Below are positions 8,869-17,540 of a stretch of 64,000 nt of DNA, piece by piece. How positions within the stretch are numbered: position 1 is the stretch's first letter; every line of letters begins with the position of its first letter. Position numbers and translations under genes: made by a program. The notes under the pieces were generated by a model. It had not been told where the DNA came from and searched no databases. It was given only the letters and a program-made list of their open reading frames with translations. Origin of the DNA: Nakamurella antarctica (GTDB lineage Bacteria > Actinomycetota > Actinomycetes > Mycobacteriales > Nakamurellaceae); NCBI RefSeq assembly GCF_003860405.1, contig NZ_CP034170.1:1364001-1428000 (forward strand). The letters run 5' to 3'.

Positions 8869-8920
8869 GGGGTCAAAATTCGACTAGCGCCAAGGGGTTG
8901 GTACCCATCCGGCGTTGACA
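8869..8920. repeat. Right terminal inverted repeat of the IS21-like element
   Basis: 52 bp, the reverse-complement partner of 7644-7695, ending GGCGTTGACA. Confidence 0.8.
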
Positions 8921-9378
8921 GCTCCTTGGCATCCTTACGGGAGGGTCTCCAGCCGCAGCAATCCCGTCGCTATAACGTGCAATCGTGCATTGCCGGGCTC
9001 CGGAGCTGCGCTGGACGCGCGGCTCTGGTCCTTGCCTCAAGAGAAGGTGCCTTGCCGACGCGGCTAGAGCGTTGGTAGCGAGGCCGATCGTCTGCACGCC
9101 GCCGCTGGGGGCTGAAGAAAAGGATGGTTCAGATTTCGCTGGCTCCCTTCACGGGTCCGAGGAGGCGGGGGTGTGGCCCACGTAGTCGGAGCTTGGGTCT
9201 CTGGCGATCTGCGCAGAACTCGCCATCAGAGGAACGCTCTATCAATGACACGGTTTTGTCGGCGGACTGGCAGTGCCGTCCCGCCCGTGTCTGCGGTCAT
9301 GCTCGGCAGAACGCAGGTGAATTCCACTAGGTTTCACTACTCGATGCACCCATCAATCGCGCGGTCGAGTAGCGCAAC
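8921..9378. other. Non-coding stretch after the IS remnant
   Basis: About 460 bp between the element and the qcrB terminator. Short open frames exist on both strands but none has a plausible start, domain or family resemblance. Together with 7372-7643 this looks like eroded DNA around an old insertion. Confidence 0.5.
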
Positions 9379-9420
9379 AGCAAAAGGCCCCATCGGAGGT
9401 TTCCGATGGGGCCATTTGCT
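9379..9420 (-). terminator. Rho-independent terminator of the ctaE-qcrCAB operon
   Basis: On the minus strand, GGCCCCATCGGA and TCCGATGGGGCC form a perfect 12-bp stem (9386-9397 with 9402-9413) with a 4-nt loop, followed by TTTT. It lies 12 bp beyond the qcrB stop. Confidence 0.92.
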
Positions 9421-9432
9421 GGGACGACTACA

Positions 9433-11061
9433 TTAGCGCTCGAGCGTCTTGACAGATGTCGACTGATCGCTGCCGCCGATGTCGTCACTAGCGTGCTGCT
9501 TGAGCACACCGCTCTCGTCCTTCGGTCGCAGCACGCCACGGACTGAGTGTCCGCCGGAGCCAAGCTGATTCATCCGCTTCGGAACCGATGCACCTTGGTA
9601 CTCCAAGGGGATCGGGTGGCCGTGACCATCAACCGGTCCAAGGCTCTGGTGAACCTCGATGAACTCACCGTGCGGCAAGCGCTTGATGATCCCGGTCTCG
9701 ATACCGTGCTCCAAAACGTCGCGGTCCGCATGTTGGAGGCCGAGGCAAATTTGGTAGACCACGATGTACACAATGATCGGAATGACAAACGATCCAATCC
9801 GGCCCACCCAAGTCATGACGTTGAGTGAGATATCCAGCTTGAGGGCAAAGATATCGTTTCCACCGTTGATCAAGTTCAAGATGTAGAAGGCAATAAACGC
9901 AGAACCCAACGAAGTACGCACAGGAACGTCGCGCGGGCGCTGCAGGATGTTGTGCATCGCGTTGTCTTTTGTGAACTTCTTCTCGATCCACGGATACAAA
10001 ATCACCAGTGTCACCAACACCGTCGCACCGACGATTGCAGGGAAGAACACCGCCGGGATCATGTAACCACCGAAGAGATTATGAATCTCCCAAGCTGGCC
10101 ATATTCGGACCAAGCCGTCGAGGAATCCCATGTAGAAGTCGGGTTGCACACCCGCAGAGACTTGCGATGGGTTGTACGGCCCCAGCGCCCAGACCGGGTT
10201 GATCTGAAGTAAGCCTGCCATCAGCACGGTCACGCCGAAGACGATTGCGAAGAAGCCACCGGCCTTGGCCGCGAACACGGGCATGACGCGGACGCCGACA
10301 ACGTTGTTTTCGGTGGCGCGAGGGCCGGCGAACTGGGTGTGCTTCTGGAACCAGACGAGGCCCACGTGCACTGCAATCAGAGCCAGAATGATCCCCGGAA
10401 TGAGGAGGATATGCAGGCTGTAGAAGCGGCCGATGATGATCTCACCGGGGTAGTCCGAACCGAAGACTGCCCAGTGGGTCCACGTTCCGATGACCGGGAT
10501 GGAGAACAGGAAAGCACTCACTGCGCGAAGACCGGTACCTGAGAGCAAATCGTCCGGTAGCGAGTAGCCAAGGAATCCTTCAGCCATACCCAAGACCAGC
10601 AGAAGCACACCGATAACCCAGTTGGCTTCGCGCGGCTTGCGGAACGCGCCGGTGAAGAAGATACGCATCATGTGCAGCATCATCGAGGCCAGGAACAGCA
10701 GAGCTGCCCAGTGATGGATTTGCCTGATGAGTAGGCCACCACGCACCTCGAATGAAATATCGAGCGATGAGGCGTAAGCGAGGGACATCGGGATGCCGCG
10801 GAGCTTGTCGTAGACACCCTGGTACACCGTCTCGCCCATCGAGGCATCGAAGAACAGCGTGAGGTAGACACCCGACAGCAGCAGGATGATAAAGCTGTAC
10901 ATCGCGACTTCACCGAGCATGAAGGACCAGTGAGTCGGGAAAACTTTGTTGAGCGCCGTCCGCACGGGGCGGGCTCCGTGGTAGCGAATATCAGCACCAT
11001 CTGCTGCTTTCGCCACCAAGCTTGGTGCGACCGGTTTGGTCGCGGTGGTCAGCCTACTCAT
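9433..11061 (-). CDS. qcrB: Cytochrome b subunit of the bc1 complex (QcrB)
   Basis: Quinol-oxidising membrane subunit of the bc1-aa3 supercomplex, 542 residues. Multiple helices are visible, among them the heme-ligand region around [11 protein letters not shown] and [13 protein letters not shown]. The actinobacterial C-terminal extension of about 130 residues is present and ends in polar sequence. The start ATG at 11061 overlaps the qcrA stop by four bases (ATGA). It is the last gene of the operon and is followed by an intrinsic terminator. The protein is the target of QcrB inhibitors in mycobacteria (known for the family). Confidence 0.95.
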   Translation of the reverse strand: MSRLTTATKPVAPSLVAKAADGADIRYHGARPVRTALNKVFPTHWSFMLGEVAMYSFIILLLSGVYLTLFFDASMGETVYQGVYDKLRGIPMSLAYASSLDISFEVRGGLLIRQIHHWAALLFLASMMLHMMRIFFTGAFRKPREANWVIGVLLLVLGMAEGFLGYSLPDDLLSGTGLRAVSAFLFSIPVIGTWTHWAVFGSDYPGEIIIGRFYSLHILLIPGIILALIAVHVGLVWFQKHTQFAGPRATENNVVGVRVMPVFAAKAGGFFAIVFGVTVLMAGLLQINPVWALGPYNPSQVSAGVQPDFYMGFLDGLVRIWPAWEIHNLFGGYMIPAVFFPAIVGATVLVTLVILYPWIEKKFTKDNAMHNILQRPRDVPVRTSLGSAFIAFYILNLINGGNDIFALKLDISLNVMTWVGRIGSFVIPIIVYIVVYQICLGLQHADRDVLEHGIETGIIKRLPHGEFIEVHQSLGPVDGHGHPIPLEYQGASVPKRMNQLGSGGHSVRGVLRPKDESGVLKQHASDDIGGSDQSTSVKTLER

Positions 11062-12146
11062 TCGTGTTTCCCACTGTTCTCCCAGAAACCGGGTCCAACC
11101 GGTTCGATAAAGTCGCTCATCGCGACAAAGTGACCGTCCTTGTCAACTCCCAGGGGGAGTTGGGGCAGCGCTCGTGCAGCGGGTCCGAATACCGGCTTGG
11201 CACCGTCGTTGATGTCAAACTGCGACTGGTGGCAGGGGCAAAGCACCCGTCCCGTCTGCTGTTCGTACAACGATACGGGGCAACCCACATGGGTGCAGAT
11301 CTTCGAGTACGCGTAGAAGTCGCCGTACCTGAAGGTCTCGTATTTTGGTGCGCGGAATTTGATGGGATCATTCGCGCGCAAGCGGAATAGCATTACTGCG
11401 GCATCCGACGCCTTGGCGCCACCCGGAACCGCGGGGAAAACGGTTGTCATGGAGCCGGCTGCGAGATCTTCCGGGCGCACGAGTGTGCCGTCTTGGTAGG
11501 CCATGCGAACAAGCGAGCCATCAGCAAGTGGTGCCCACGGCGTTACCCAAAGATCAGACTTATCACCCTTGTCCCAGGGGTTTTTGATGAACCCACCGAG
11601 TACCGGAACGACTGCTGCGACCCCGAGGCCAGCTCCTGCTAAAGCCAGCGAACCCTTCAGCACGCCGCGCCGCTTAAGCCCCATTTTGATGCCAGTGTCT
11701 GCCAGTTCGGCAACCATCGTGCGCCTGTCGACTTCGTCGGACATGCCCACGTGACGCTGTTGAATGGCAACTTCGTGCGGTGCGATTTTCTTTGCCATCG
11801 CGATAACGCCGATTCCCAGAGCAAAAATCGTCAGCCCGAGGAGTAATCCGATCAGGGGGTTGTACAACGCGTAAACCCACTGCTTATCGGAGTAGGCCGT
11901 CTCGTACTGCCACGGCCACGCGATGAAGACGACGACAAAGGCGACAGCGGAGACTGCTGCTAGCAAAAACCACCGGGCAACACTTCGCTCGGCGCGCTTG
12001 TCAGCCGGGCTTCCTGGCTCGTACCTCTCGCCGTACTCAACTAATTCAACGCCGTCCAGACGAGCGCCCAAGCGGGCCAAGTCTTCGCGGGACATCGCGT
12101 TCATCTCCTCGGCCGAGGGGATGACCACGTCCTGTCCGCCGCTCAT
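11058..12146 (-). CDS. qcrA: Rieske iron-sulfur subunit of the bc1 complex (QcrA)
   Basis: Carries electrons from quinol to the diheme cytochrome c, 362 residues from ATG 12146. The N-terminal third has the actinobacterial extra helices (about residues 65-85, 100-125 and, after a loop, 165-185, preceded by an RR pair). The [2Fe-2S] site is complete: CTHVGC (about residues 285-290) and CPCHQSQFD. The start at 12146 is chosen for its ATGA overlap with the qcrC stop; the ATG at 12164 would add six residues and overlap qcrC by 22 bp. Confidence 0.93.
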   Translation of the reverse strand: MSGGQDVVIPSAEEMNAMSREDLARLGARLDGVELVEYGERYEPGSPADKRAERSVARWFLLAAVSAVAFVVVFIAWPWQYETAYSDKQWVYALYNPLIGLLLGLTIFALGIGVIAMAKKIAPHEVAIQQRHVGMSDEVDRRTMVAELADTGIKMGLKRRGVLKGSLALAGAGLGVAAVVPVLGGFIKNPWDKGDKSDLWVTPWAPLADGSLVRMAYQDGTLVRPEDLAAGSMTTVFPAVPGGAKASDAAVMLFRLRANDPIKFRAPKYETFRYGDFYAYSKICTHVGCPVSLYEQQTGRVLCPCHQSQFDINDGAKPVFGPAARALPQLPLGVDKDGHFVAMSDFIEPVGPGFWENSGKHE

Positions 12147-12967
12147 GCTCGCGCTCCCATCCACAGTGTGACGCTCACGATCAAACCCATCCCTATCAGG
12201 AATGCGAAGAACCCCTCGGAGACCGGCCCGAAGCCACCGAGTCCGTACCCGCCAGCGTCCATGGTGGTTTTGGCGTTTTGGACGTAGGTGATGATGGCCA
12301 CCTTCTCGTCCGGAGTCAGCTGCGCGTCAGAGAATTTTGGCATGTTCTGGGGGCCGGAGATCATGGCGGCCCAGATTTCTTTATCGGTGGCCTTACCCAG
12401 GTCGGGGGCGTACTTGCCTTGCGAGAGAGCGCCGCCCTTTCCAGTGAAGTTGTGGCAGGAGGCGCAGTTGAGACGGTAGAGCTCTGCACCCTTGGCTACG
12501 TCCGCCGTATTTTGCAGGCTCATGTTGGGTATCACCGGTCCGCCACCCGTGGCCTGAATGTAGGCGCCTAGCGCTTCTGTTTCGGCTTCGGTGTAGCTCG
12601 GCTGCTTGCGTGGGACCTGGGCACCATTGTCAGCGACGGGCATCCGGCCGGTTGCGACTTGGAAGTAGGTGGCTGCTTGACCAACGCCGATCAAGGAGGG
12701 GCCGCGGTCGACAACACCCTGAAGGTTCGCACCGTGGCACGTGATGCAGGAGGTGTCGTAGAGCTTTTGGCCCTGCGCGATGAGCACTGGGTCGATTGCG
12801 TTGGCTTCTGCCGCAGTCGGGTTGGGCGTGAACGCAGAGTAGACGAATCCGACTGTGGTCAGGGCAAAGAGAAGCGCCAAGCCGCCGGATACACGACGGA
12901 ACAATCGCGATTTTCCGCGCTTCACTGTGCGGCGTCGGCCTGTGGTGGGAACCTGCGGGGTTGTCAT
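12143..12967 (-). CDS. qcrC: Diheme cytochrome c subunit of the bc1 complex (QcrC)
   Basis: Fused diheme cytochrome c that carries electrons directly to the aa3 oxidase in actinobacteria lacking soluble cytochrome c. The 274-residue protein has a basic N-terminus and signal/anchor helix (about residues 26-46), heme motifs CITCH (C74, C77, H78) and CASCH (C168, C171, H172), and a C-terminal membrane anchor at about 245-270. The start ATG 12967 is preceded by GAGGTG with 6-nt spacing; a GTG three codons upstream is in frame. A gap of about 130 bp separates it from ctaE. Confidence 0.95.
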   Translation of the reverse strand: MTTPQVPTTGRRRTVKRGKSRLFRRVSGGLALLFALTTVGFVYSAFTPNPTAAEANAIDPVLIAQGQKLYDTSCITCHGANLQGVVDRGPSLIGVGQAATYFQVATGRMPVADNGAQVPRKQPSYTEAETEALGAYIQATGGGPVIPNMSLQNTADVAKGAELYRLNCASCHNFTGKGGALSQGKYAPDLGKATDKEIWAAMISGPQNMPKFSDAQLTPDEKVAIITYVQNAKTTMDAGGYGLGGFGPVSEGFFAFLIGMGLIVSVTLWMGARA

Positions 12968-13097
12968 GCTGAACACCTCGTACTCATGGAGCGGCGGGGA
13001 AGTGCGGGCAAACCTTGAAATCTCGCTGCGTAGTGCATTTTCGCCTATCTGCGGTGCAATGGGTACTACTGGCTAGAACGGTGTATCGGACGCATTT

Positions 13098-13706
13098 TTA
13101 ACGGACGAAGTAGATCGTTGCGAATAGTGCGATCCAGACCACATCGACAAAGTGCCAGTAGTACGAAACAACGATGGCTGACGTCGCCTGAGCTGGGGTG
13201 AACTTGCCCAGTTTGGTACGAGCGATAAGAAGTACGAAGGCGATCAGGCCGCCGATGACGTGAAGTCCGTGGAAGCCTGTAGTCAGGTAAAACACTGTGC
13301 CGTAGGAATCGGAGGACAAAGTCATGCCCTCTGACACCAGATGGAAATATTCATACGCCTGACCGCCCACAAAGATGGCGCCCATTAACAGCGTAATGAC
13401 GTACCAGAACCGGAGTTTGACTACGTCGCCGGCCTCTGCGGCGAAAACGCCGAGTTGGCACGTCACCGAGCTCAGAATGAGGATCACCGTGAATACCAGA
13501 GAGAGTTTCACGTTGAGCTCATGCATCGGCCACTCGCCTGGGGCAGTCGCGCGCGCGGTGAAATAAATACCGAACAGTCCGGCAAAGAACATCAGTTCGC
13601 TGGCGAGCCAGACCACTGTGCCCACGCTGACCATGTTCGGCCGGTTCAGCGTGTGGATGCGGGAGCTGATGTTGGGGGGCCCTGACGGGGTAGTCACAGT
13701 TGTCAC
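13098..13706 (-). CDS. ctaE: Cytochrome c oxidase subunit III (CtaE)
   Basis: Membrane subunit of the aa3 oxidase, about 202 residues. The N-terminal motif [21 protein letters not shown] is typical of actinobacterial CtaE, followed by five helices including the family motifs [10 protein letters not shown] and [10 protein letters not shown] near the C-terminus. The start is uncertain: GTG at 13706 fits homologs, and a GTG immediately upstream at 13709 is equally possible; AGGAG lies 11-14 nt upstream. A longer in-frame reading to 13769 has no family support. It is the first gene of the ctaE-qcrC-qcrA-qcrB unit. Confidence 0.93.
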   Translation of the reverse strand: MTTVTTPSGPPNISSRIHTLNRPNMVSVGTVVWLASELMFFAGLFGIYFTARATAPGEWPMHELNVKLSLVFTVILILSSVTCQLGVFAAEAGDVVKLRFWYVITLLMGAIFVGGQAYEYFHLVSEGMTLSSDSYGTVFYLTTGFHGLHVIGGLIAFVLLIARTKLGKFTPAQATSAIVVSYYWHFVDVVWIALFATIYFVR

Positions 13707-13856
13707 CACTCGATTATGGACTCTCCTGGCGACTCTTGCGTCCCGGGGTACCCGTTCGGCGGGTCGCAACCGGTACAGATAACATCATGACTTGCTGCGA
13801 TAAGCGGCATGAGCTGCCCGGATCCACTTGTCATGGCTAAAAGTGAGGCAATTTCC

Positions 13857-14321
13857 ATGAGCATTCCCACAATTCTTGTCTACAGCCATCTGCGCGAGGT
13901 GCGCGAGGAAATCATGTTCGCGATCGGTCGGCGCCCCGCTGCTGACCTCGGCAAGGTGGACTTCTTGGAATGCTCATCGGTAGCCGAGGTACTGATGGCA
14001 GTGGATGGAAACAAGGCCGACATCGCGATTCTTGACGCCGAAGCGCAGCCAATGGGCGGGATGGGAATCAGCCGCCAGATCCACAACGAGGCTGCACACC
14101 CGCCCGTAGTGATTTTGGCCATTGCTAGGGCAGCGGACCGGTGGCTCGCCACATGGTCCAAGGCGGAGGAGGTTTTGGTGCACCCTCTGGATGCTGTGAC
14201 GGCGGCCGAAACGGTTGCCAGAGTTTTGCGCCGACTCCCCGGCGTGGTAGCCCTCGGGGCAGGCCCTACGCGTTCTGCGCTCCCGGTTGCGGGAGCCGCC
14301 GCATCCGGAAAAACTGTATGA
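13857..14321 (+). CDS. Receiver-like (response-regulator fold) protein
   Basis: Protein of 154 residues with a single alpha/beta domain like a CheY receiver. It opens with a beta-strand TILVYSHLREVREEI, followed by DIAILDAEAQPMGGMGISRQI around residues 55-75, where Asp60 would be the phospho-acceptor, and a final helix AETVARVLRR. No DNA-binding output domain is attached. It overlaps trpD by 4 bp (ATGA), an association seen in other actinobacteria. The start ATG 13857 is chosen for GTGAGG at 13844-13849; 13809 and 13833 are alternatives. Its partner kinase and role are unknown. Confidence 0.65.
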   Translation: MSIPTILVYSHLREVREEIMFAIGRRPAADLGKVDFLECSSVAEVLMAVDGNKADIAILDAEAQPMGGMGISRQIHNEAAHPPVVILAIARAADRWLATWSKAEEVLVHPLDAVTAAETVARVLRRLPGVVALGAGPTRSALPVAGAAASGKTV

Positions 14322-15373
14322 CAGTGCCGACCTGGCCACATTTGTTACAGCAGTTGCTCGGCGGTGTCGATCTGTCATCGGCAGACACTGCTTGGGTAAT
14401 GGACCGTGTGATGACGGGTGAGGCAACGCCCGCGCAAGTCGCGGGATTCGCGGTGGCTCTTCGCGCGAAGGGAGAATCCGCGGAGGAAGTTGCTGGTCTT
14501 GCCGACGGCATGCTCGCCCACGCCCTGCGTTTCGAGGTACCGCAGCGCACGGTAGACATCGTGGGAACCGGCGGCGACCAATCCAATTCGGTCAATATTT
14601 CAACGATGGCCGCTGTCGTGGTTGCCGCGGCCGGAGCCACGGTCGTCAAACATGGCAACCGATCGGCGTCCAGCACCACCGGATCTGCCGACGTGCTGGA
14701 GAACCTCGGCATCGCGTTGACCCTCTCGCCGCGAGGTGTGGCCGAATGCGTGCAGGAGGTCGGCATCGGATTTTGTTTTGCTGCTGCGTTCCATCCGTCG
14801 ATGCGATACGCCGCAGCTCCCCGGCGGGAACTGGGCATCCCCACGTTTTTCAACATCCTGGGTCCTCTGACGAATCCGGCGCAGCCGCAGGCCTCGGCTA
14901 TCGGGTGTGGCAACAGCCGTCTCGCGCCCGTGATGGCCGGCGTCTTTGCTAAACGAGGGTCGGACGCACTCGTGTTTCGTGGCAACGATGGTCTCGACGA
15001 GCTCACAACCACCACTACATCCGTGATCTGGTCAGTACTTGACGGCGCCGTCACTGAGTCTGTCTTTGATCCGCTAGCGCTGGAAATACCCCGAGCTCGA
15101 CCAGGTGACCTCGTTGGATCCGATGTTGAGTTCAACGCCTCTGTTGCTCGAACCATCTTTGCTGGCAAATCCGGACCCGTGCGTGACGCTGTCGTATTGA
15201 ACGCAGCAGCGGCACTGGCCGTGCACGCGGGCCTTTCCGGCAACTTGGAAGCAGATTTGCGGGCTGGTGCCGCAAGAGCTTGCGTCGCCCTCGACACAGG
15301 TGCCGCGCAGAAATTATTAGCAGACTGGGCCGCGGCGTCGCAACGCATCTTTGCCGTTGAAAGGCCCCGCTAG
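14318..15373 (+). CDS. trpD: Anthranilate phosphoribosyltransferase
   Basis: Second step of tryptophan biosynthesis: anthranilate plus PRPP gives phosphoribosyl-anthranilate. The 351 residues are normal for the family. The PRPP-binding loop GTGGDQSNSVNIST lies at about residues 84-97, followed by KHGNRSASSTTGSADVLE; the helical N-terminal domain carries MDRVMTGEATPAQVAGF. The start ATG 14318 overlaps the upstream receiver-like gene. No other trp genes are nearby, so trpD is detached from a trp operon, as in M. tuberculosis Rv2192c. Confidence 0.95.
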   Translation: MTVPTWPHLLQQLLGGVDLSSADTAWVMDRVMTGEATPAQVAGFAVALRAKGESAEEVAGLADGMLAHALRFEVPQRTVDIVGTGGDQSNSVNISTMAAVVVAAAGATVVKHGNRSASSTTGSADVLENLGIALTLSPRGVAECVQEVGIGFCFAAAFHPSMRYAAAPRRELGIPTFFNILGPLTNPAQPQASAIGCGNSRLAPVMAGVFAKRGSDALVFRGNDGLDELTTTTTSVIWSVLDGAVTESVFDPLALEIPRARPGDLVGSDVEFNASVARTIFAGKSGPVRDAVVLNAAAALAVHAGLSGNLEADLRAGAARACVALDTGAAQKLLADWAAASQRIFAVERPR

Positions 15374-15395
15374 CGTCAATGCTGGCGGCCAAGAG

Positions 15396-15680
15396 CTAGG
15401 CGCCTTCGAGGCCGATGGAGAATGCGTCCTCTCCGTCGCGCTTGGCGAAGGATCGGAATGCGATATGTGTAACGGTTCGTTTGACGCCGGGGACCCGGCT
15501 AATGTGGCCGGGTACCAACTCTGCCAGTTCGGCATGATCGCGCAACTGACTGACCACAATGAGGTCGACATCCCCCGCGCATGAGTAGACCTGGTCAACG
15601 CCGGGCAGGTCTGCAATCCGTTGTGCTGCGTCGTTAATCGACTCCGCATCAACTTCGACCATCACAATTGCGGTGATCAT
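15396..15680 (-). CDS. Stand-alone Lrp/AsnC ligand-binding (RAM) domain protein
   Basis: Protein of 94 residues forming a single alpha/beta sandwich like the C-terminal effector domain of Lrp/AsnC regulators: TAIVMVEVDAESINDAAQRI, the turn GVDQVYSCAGDVDLIV, and GVKRTVTHIAF. The helix-turn-helix domain is absent, and the size is complete for the stand-alone family, so this is not a truncation. Such proteins may bind amino acids or modulate full-length Lrp regulators by mixed oligomers (inference). It is convergent with trpD (22-bp gap). Confidence 0.8.
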   Translation of the reverse strand: MITAIVMVEVDAESINDAAQRIADLPGVDQVYSCAGDVDLIVVSQLRDHAELAELVPGHISRVPGVKRTVTHIAFRSFAKRDGEDAFSIGLEGA

Positions 15681-15745
15681 GGCAATCTCCCTCTCAGCTC
15701 AGGTGTGCTCAGGTGTGCTGAGCACCATCGCTCTCGACGCGAATC

Positions 15746-17491
15746 CTACCCAGCATCGCTCTGGCCCACGTCGCGCAGGTCCTGCAGGTCTTGTAGACGC
15801 TGCCACCGTCCGGCTCCGAACAACGGCGACGACCACTCGTTGCTGATCTGTACCAATCGAGTACCTGTCTCTATCCATCGCAATATCGTCGAGGTTTCTT
15901 CGGCGCTCGCTGCTGGCAATGGGCCAGCTACCGGGATGACAGTTTCTGCAGCGGCGATCAGCATCTCGATCAGGGGCAAGGGGTCCACCCCTTGACGCGC
16001 CCTCGCCGCGGCCGCAAGTCTGCCGTGCCGGATCACCACCAGTTCCCAGCCGCCGTGGCCATCCGCGCGAGCCACCACCATCTCGGCCACTTCGGCGAAG
16101 GCGCCGATGCGCTGTCTACGGTGTAACGCCCCCACCAACGCCTTCAATCGATCACGATGCATCGCCGCCTCCGCGAAGCGTTCTTGACTGCTCAGGTTTT
16201 CCATTTTTGCGTAGAGCTTTTGCAAAACTAGTGGGTCACTGCCGTCTACGGTCGTGCGGAATAAGGCGCCGTGCCTCTCATAGGTTTCGACACTCTCCAG
16301 TCCAGCGCAGGGTGCTCCGCAGTGGCCGAGTTCGGCCAGCGCGCAGGGGGATCCGTCGGGATTGTTGCGTCGAATTCGAATCGTGCACCTGCGCAGTTTC
16401 AACACCGACGAGAGGCCGTCAAGGGCCTCCTGAGCTTGGCGGCGAGACCGGAAGGGGCCGAGGTAGCTCACTCCGGGTTTGCGAGCGGTGTTCACGATGC
16501 TCAGCCGCGGGTAGGCCTCTTGGGTCAGGGTTATCCAGACCACTTTGTTCGGTGTTTTTGATGCTCGATTGTAGGGAGGTCTGTGGGCTGCGATAAGACG
16601 CAGCTCGCGGATGTTGGCCTCGAGGGGGTGGGCACACACGACGTGGTCCACCCGAACCGCTAAGCCAACCATTTGCTTGATCCGCGCTCTCGATTCGGCC
16701 GCCGAGAAGTAGCTGCGGACGCGCCTTCGAAGGTCTGTTGCAGTCCCGACGTACAGCACCTGATCCTCTGGGCCGCGAAACAGGTAGACACCGGGTGCCT
16801 GCGGCAACCTGTCAGCAAGGTGGCGTTTGCGGCGGCGTGCTGGGCTCAAGTCCTTCACCACCTCGGTGAGTTCGGACAGGCTCTGGACGCCCAGCGGCCC
16901 CACCCGCTCTAGAAGAGCGTGTAGCACATCAACCGTCGCACGGGCATCTGTCAGCGCGCGGTGGTCGGGAGCAACCCGCGCACCGAGTAACGGGGCGAGT
17001 AGCCCGAGGCGGACACTGGGAGCCTCCTCGCGGGTGAGGACGCGACGTGCGAGCCGGACCGTGTCGACGATCGGTGGCGCTGGCCAGCGCATCTCATGTT
17101 TGATGCACGCAGCCTTGAGGAAGCCGACGTCAAAAGGGGCGTTGTGCGCCACCAGCACACACCCGCGGATGAACTCTAAAAAACCAGGCAGCACCTCATT
17201 AATCCGCGGTGCGTCAAACACCATCGAATCGGAAATGCCGGTCAACATGGTGATTTGAGGTGGGATGGATCTGCCAGGGTCCACCAGTGTGGCGAACTCA
17301 CCGAGTAATTCGCCGCCGCGCACCTTGACGGCGCCGATTTCGGTGATCTCCTCGGTCTTCGAGGAACCGCCCGTGGTTTCGAGATCGACGACCACGAAAG
17401 TAACCTCACGGAGCGGGTCCTCTAACTCGTCAAAGGCGCGCTGCCCGCTGCTGCGTCCCGCGGAGACCGGCGGTGTCAAGAGAGTGCTCAC
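15746..17491 (-). CDS. DEDD 3'-5' exonuclease fused to UvrC-type GIY-YIG domain
   Basis: Putative DNA-repair nuclease of about 581 residues, homolog of M. tuberculosis Rv2191. The N-terminal DnaQ-like exonuclease domain has VVDLETTGG (about residue 33), VAHNAPFDVGFL and HRALTDARAT. A UvrC-like GIY-YIG nuclease domain follows, with PGVYLFRGPEDQVLYVGTA and YNRASKTPNKVV, then a Cys-containing region and a UvrB-interaction-like helix. The UvrC C-terminal endonuclease and HhH domains are missing, so it resembles Cho plus an exonuclease. Start: GTG 17491 gives the expected N-terminus; a longer frame runs to 17623 across the divergent promoter. Confidence 0.85.
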   Translation of the reverse strand: MSTLLTPPVSAGRSSGQRAFDELEDPLREVTFVVVDLETTGGSSKTEEITEIGAVKVRGGELLGEFATLVDPGRSIPPQITMLTGISDSMVFDAPRINEVLPGFLEFIRGCVLVAHNAPFDVGFLKAACIKHEMRWPAPPIVDTVRLARRVLTREEAPSVRLGLLAPLLGARVAPDHRALTDARATVDVLHALLERVGPLGVQSLSELTEVVKDLSPARRRKRHLADRLPQAPGVYLFRGPEDQVLYVGTATDLRRRVRSYFSAAESRARIKQMVGLAVRVDHVVCAHPLEANIRELRLIAAHRPPYNRASKTPNKVVWITLTQEAYPRLSIVNTARKPGVSYLGPFRSRRQAQEALDGLSSVLKLRRCTIRIRRNNPDGSPCALAELGHCGAPCAGLESVETYERHGALFRTTVDGSDPLVLQKLYAKMENLSSQERFAEAAMHRDRLKALVGALHRRQRIGAFAEVAEMVVARADGHGGWELVVIRHGRLAAAARARQGVDPLPLIEMLIAAAETVIPVAGPLPAASAEETSTILRWIETGTRLVQISNEWSSPLFGAGRWQRLQDLQDLRDVGQSDAG

Positions 17492-17540
17492 GGTGCTCAA
17501 ACTAGGTGGGAGCACCGACAGTGAGAAAAAGGATGCTGTA

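Larger units (their letters stand above)
7644..8920 (-). mobile_element. Decayed IS21-family insertion element (1277 bp)
   Basis: The element is bounded by 52-bp imperfect inverted repeats that start TGTCAACGCC at the left and end GGCGTTGACA at the right. Inside, on the minus strand, lie fragments of an IstA-like (Mu-type) transposase and a short piece of IstB-like protein. A complete IS21 element is about 2-2.5 kb, so roughly half is lost, including the DDE catalytic core of istA and most of istB. It lies between the convergent ctaC-ctaF and ctaE-qcrCAB units. No target duplication is evident next to the ends, consistent with age. Confidence 0.8.

Noticed and set aside
7639-8925. Target-site duplication flanking the IS21-like element
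   Set aside because: Bases next to the two ends (CACAGG and GCTCCT) do not match at 4-8 bp, so no duplication is claimed.
14266-15348. Open frame of 360 codons on the minus strand opposite trpD
   Set aside because: Shadow of trpD; composition typical of the antisense frame.
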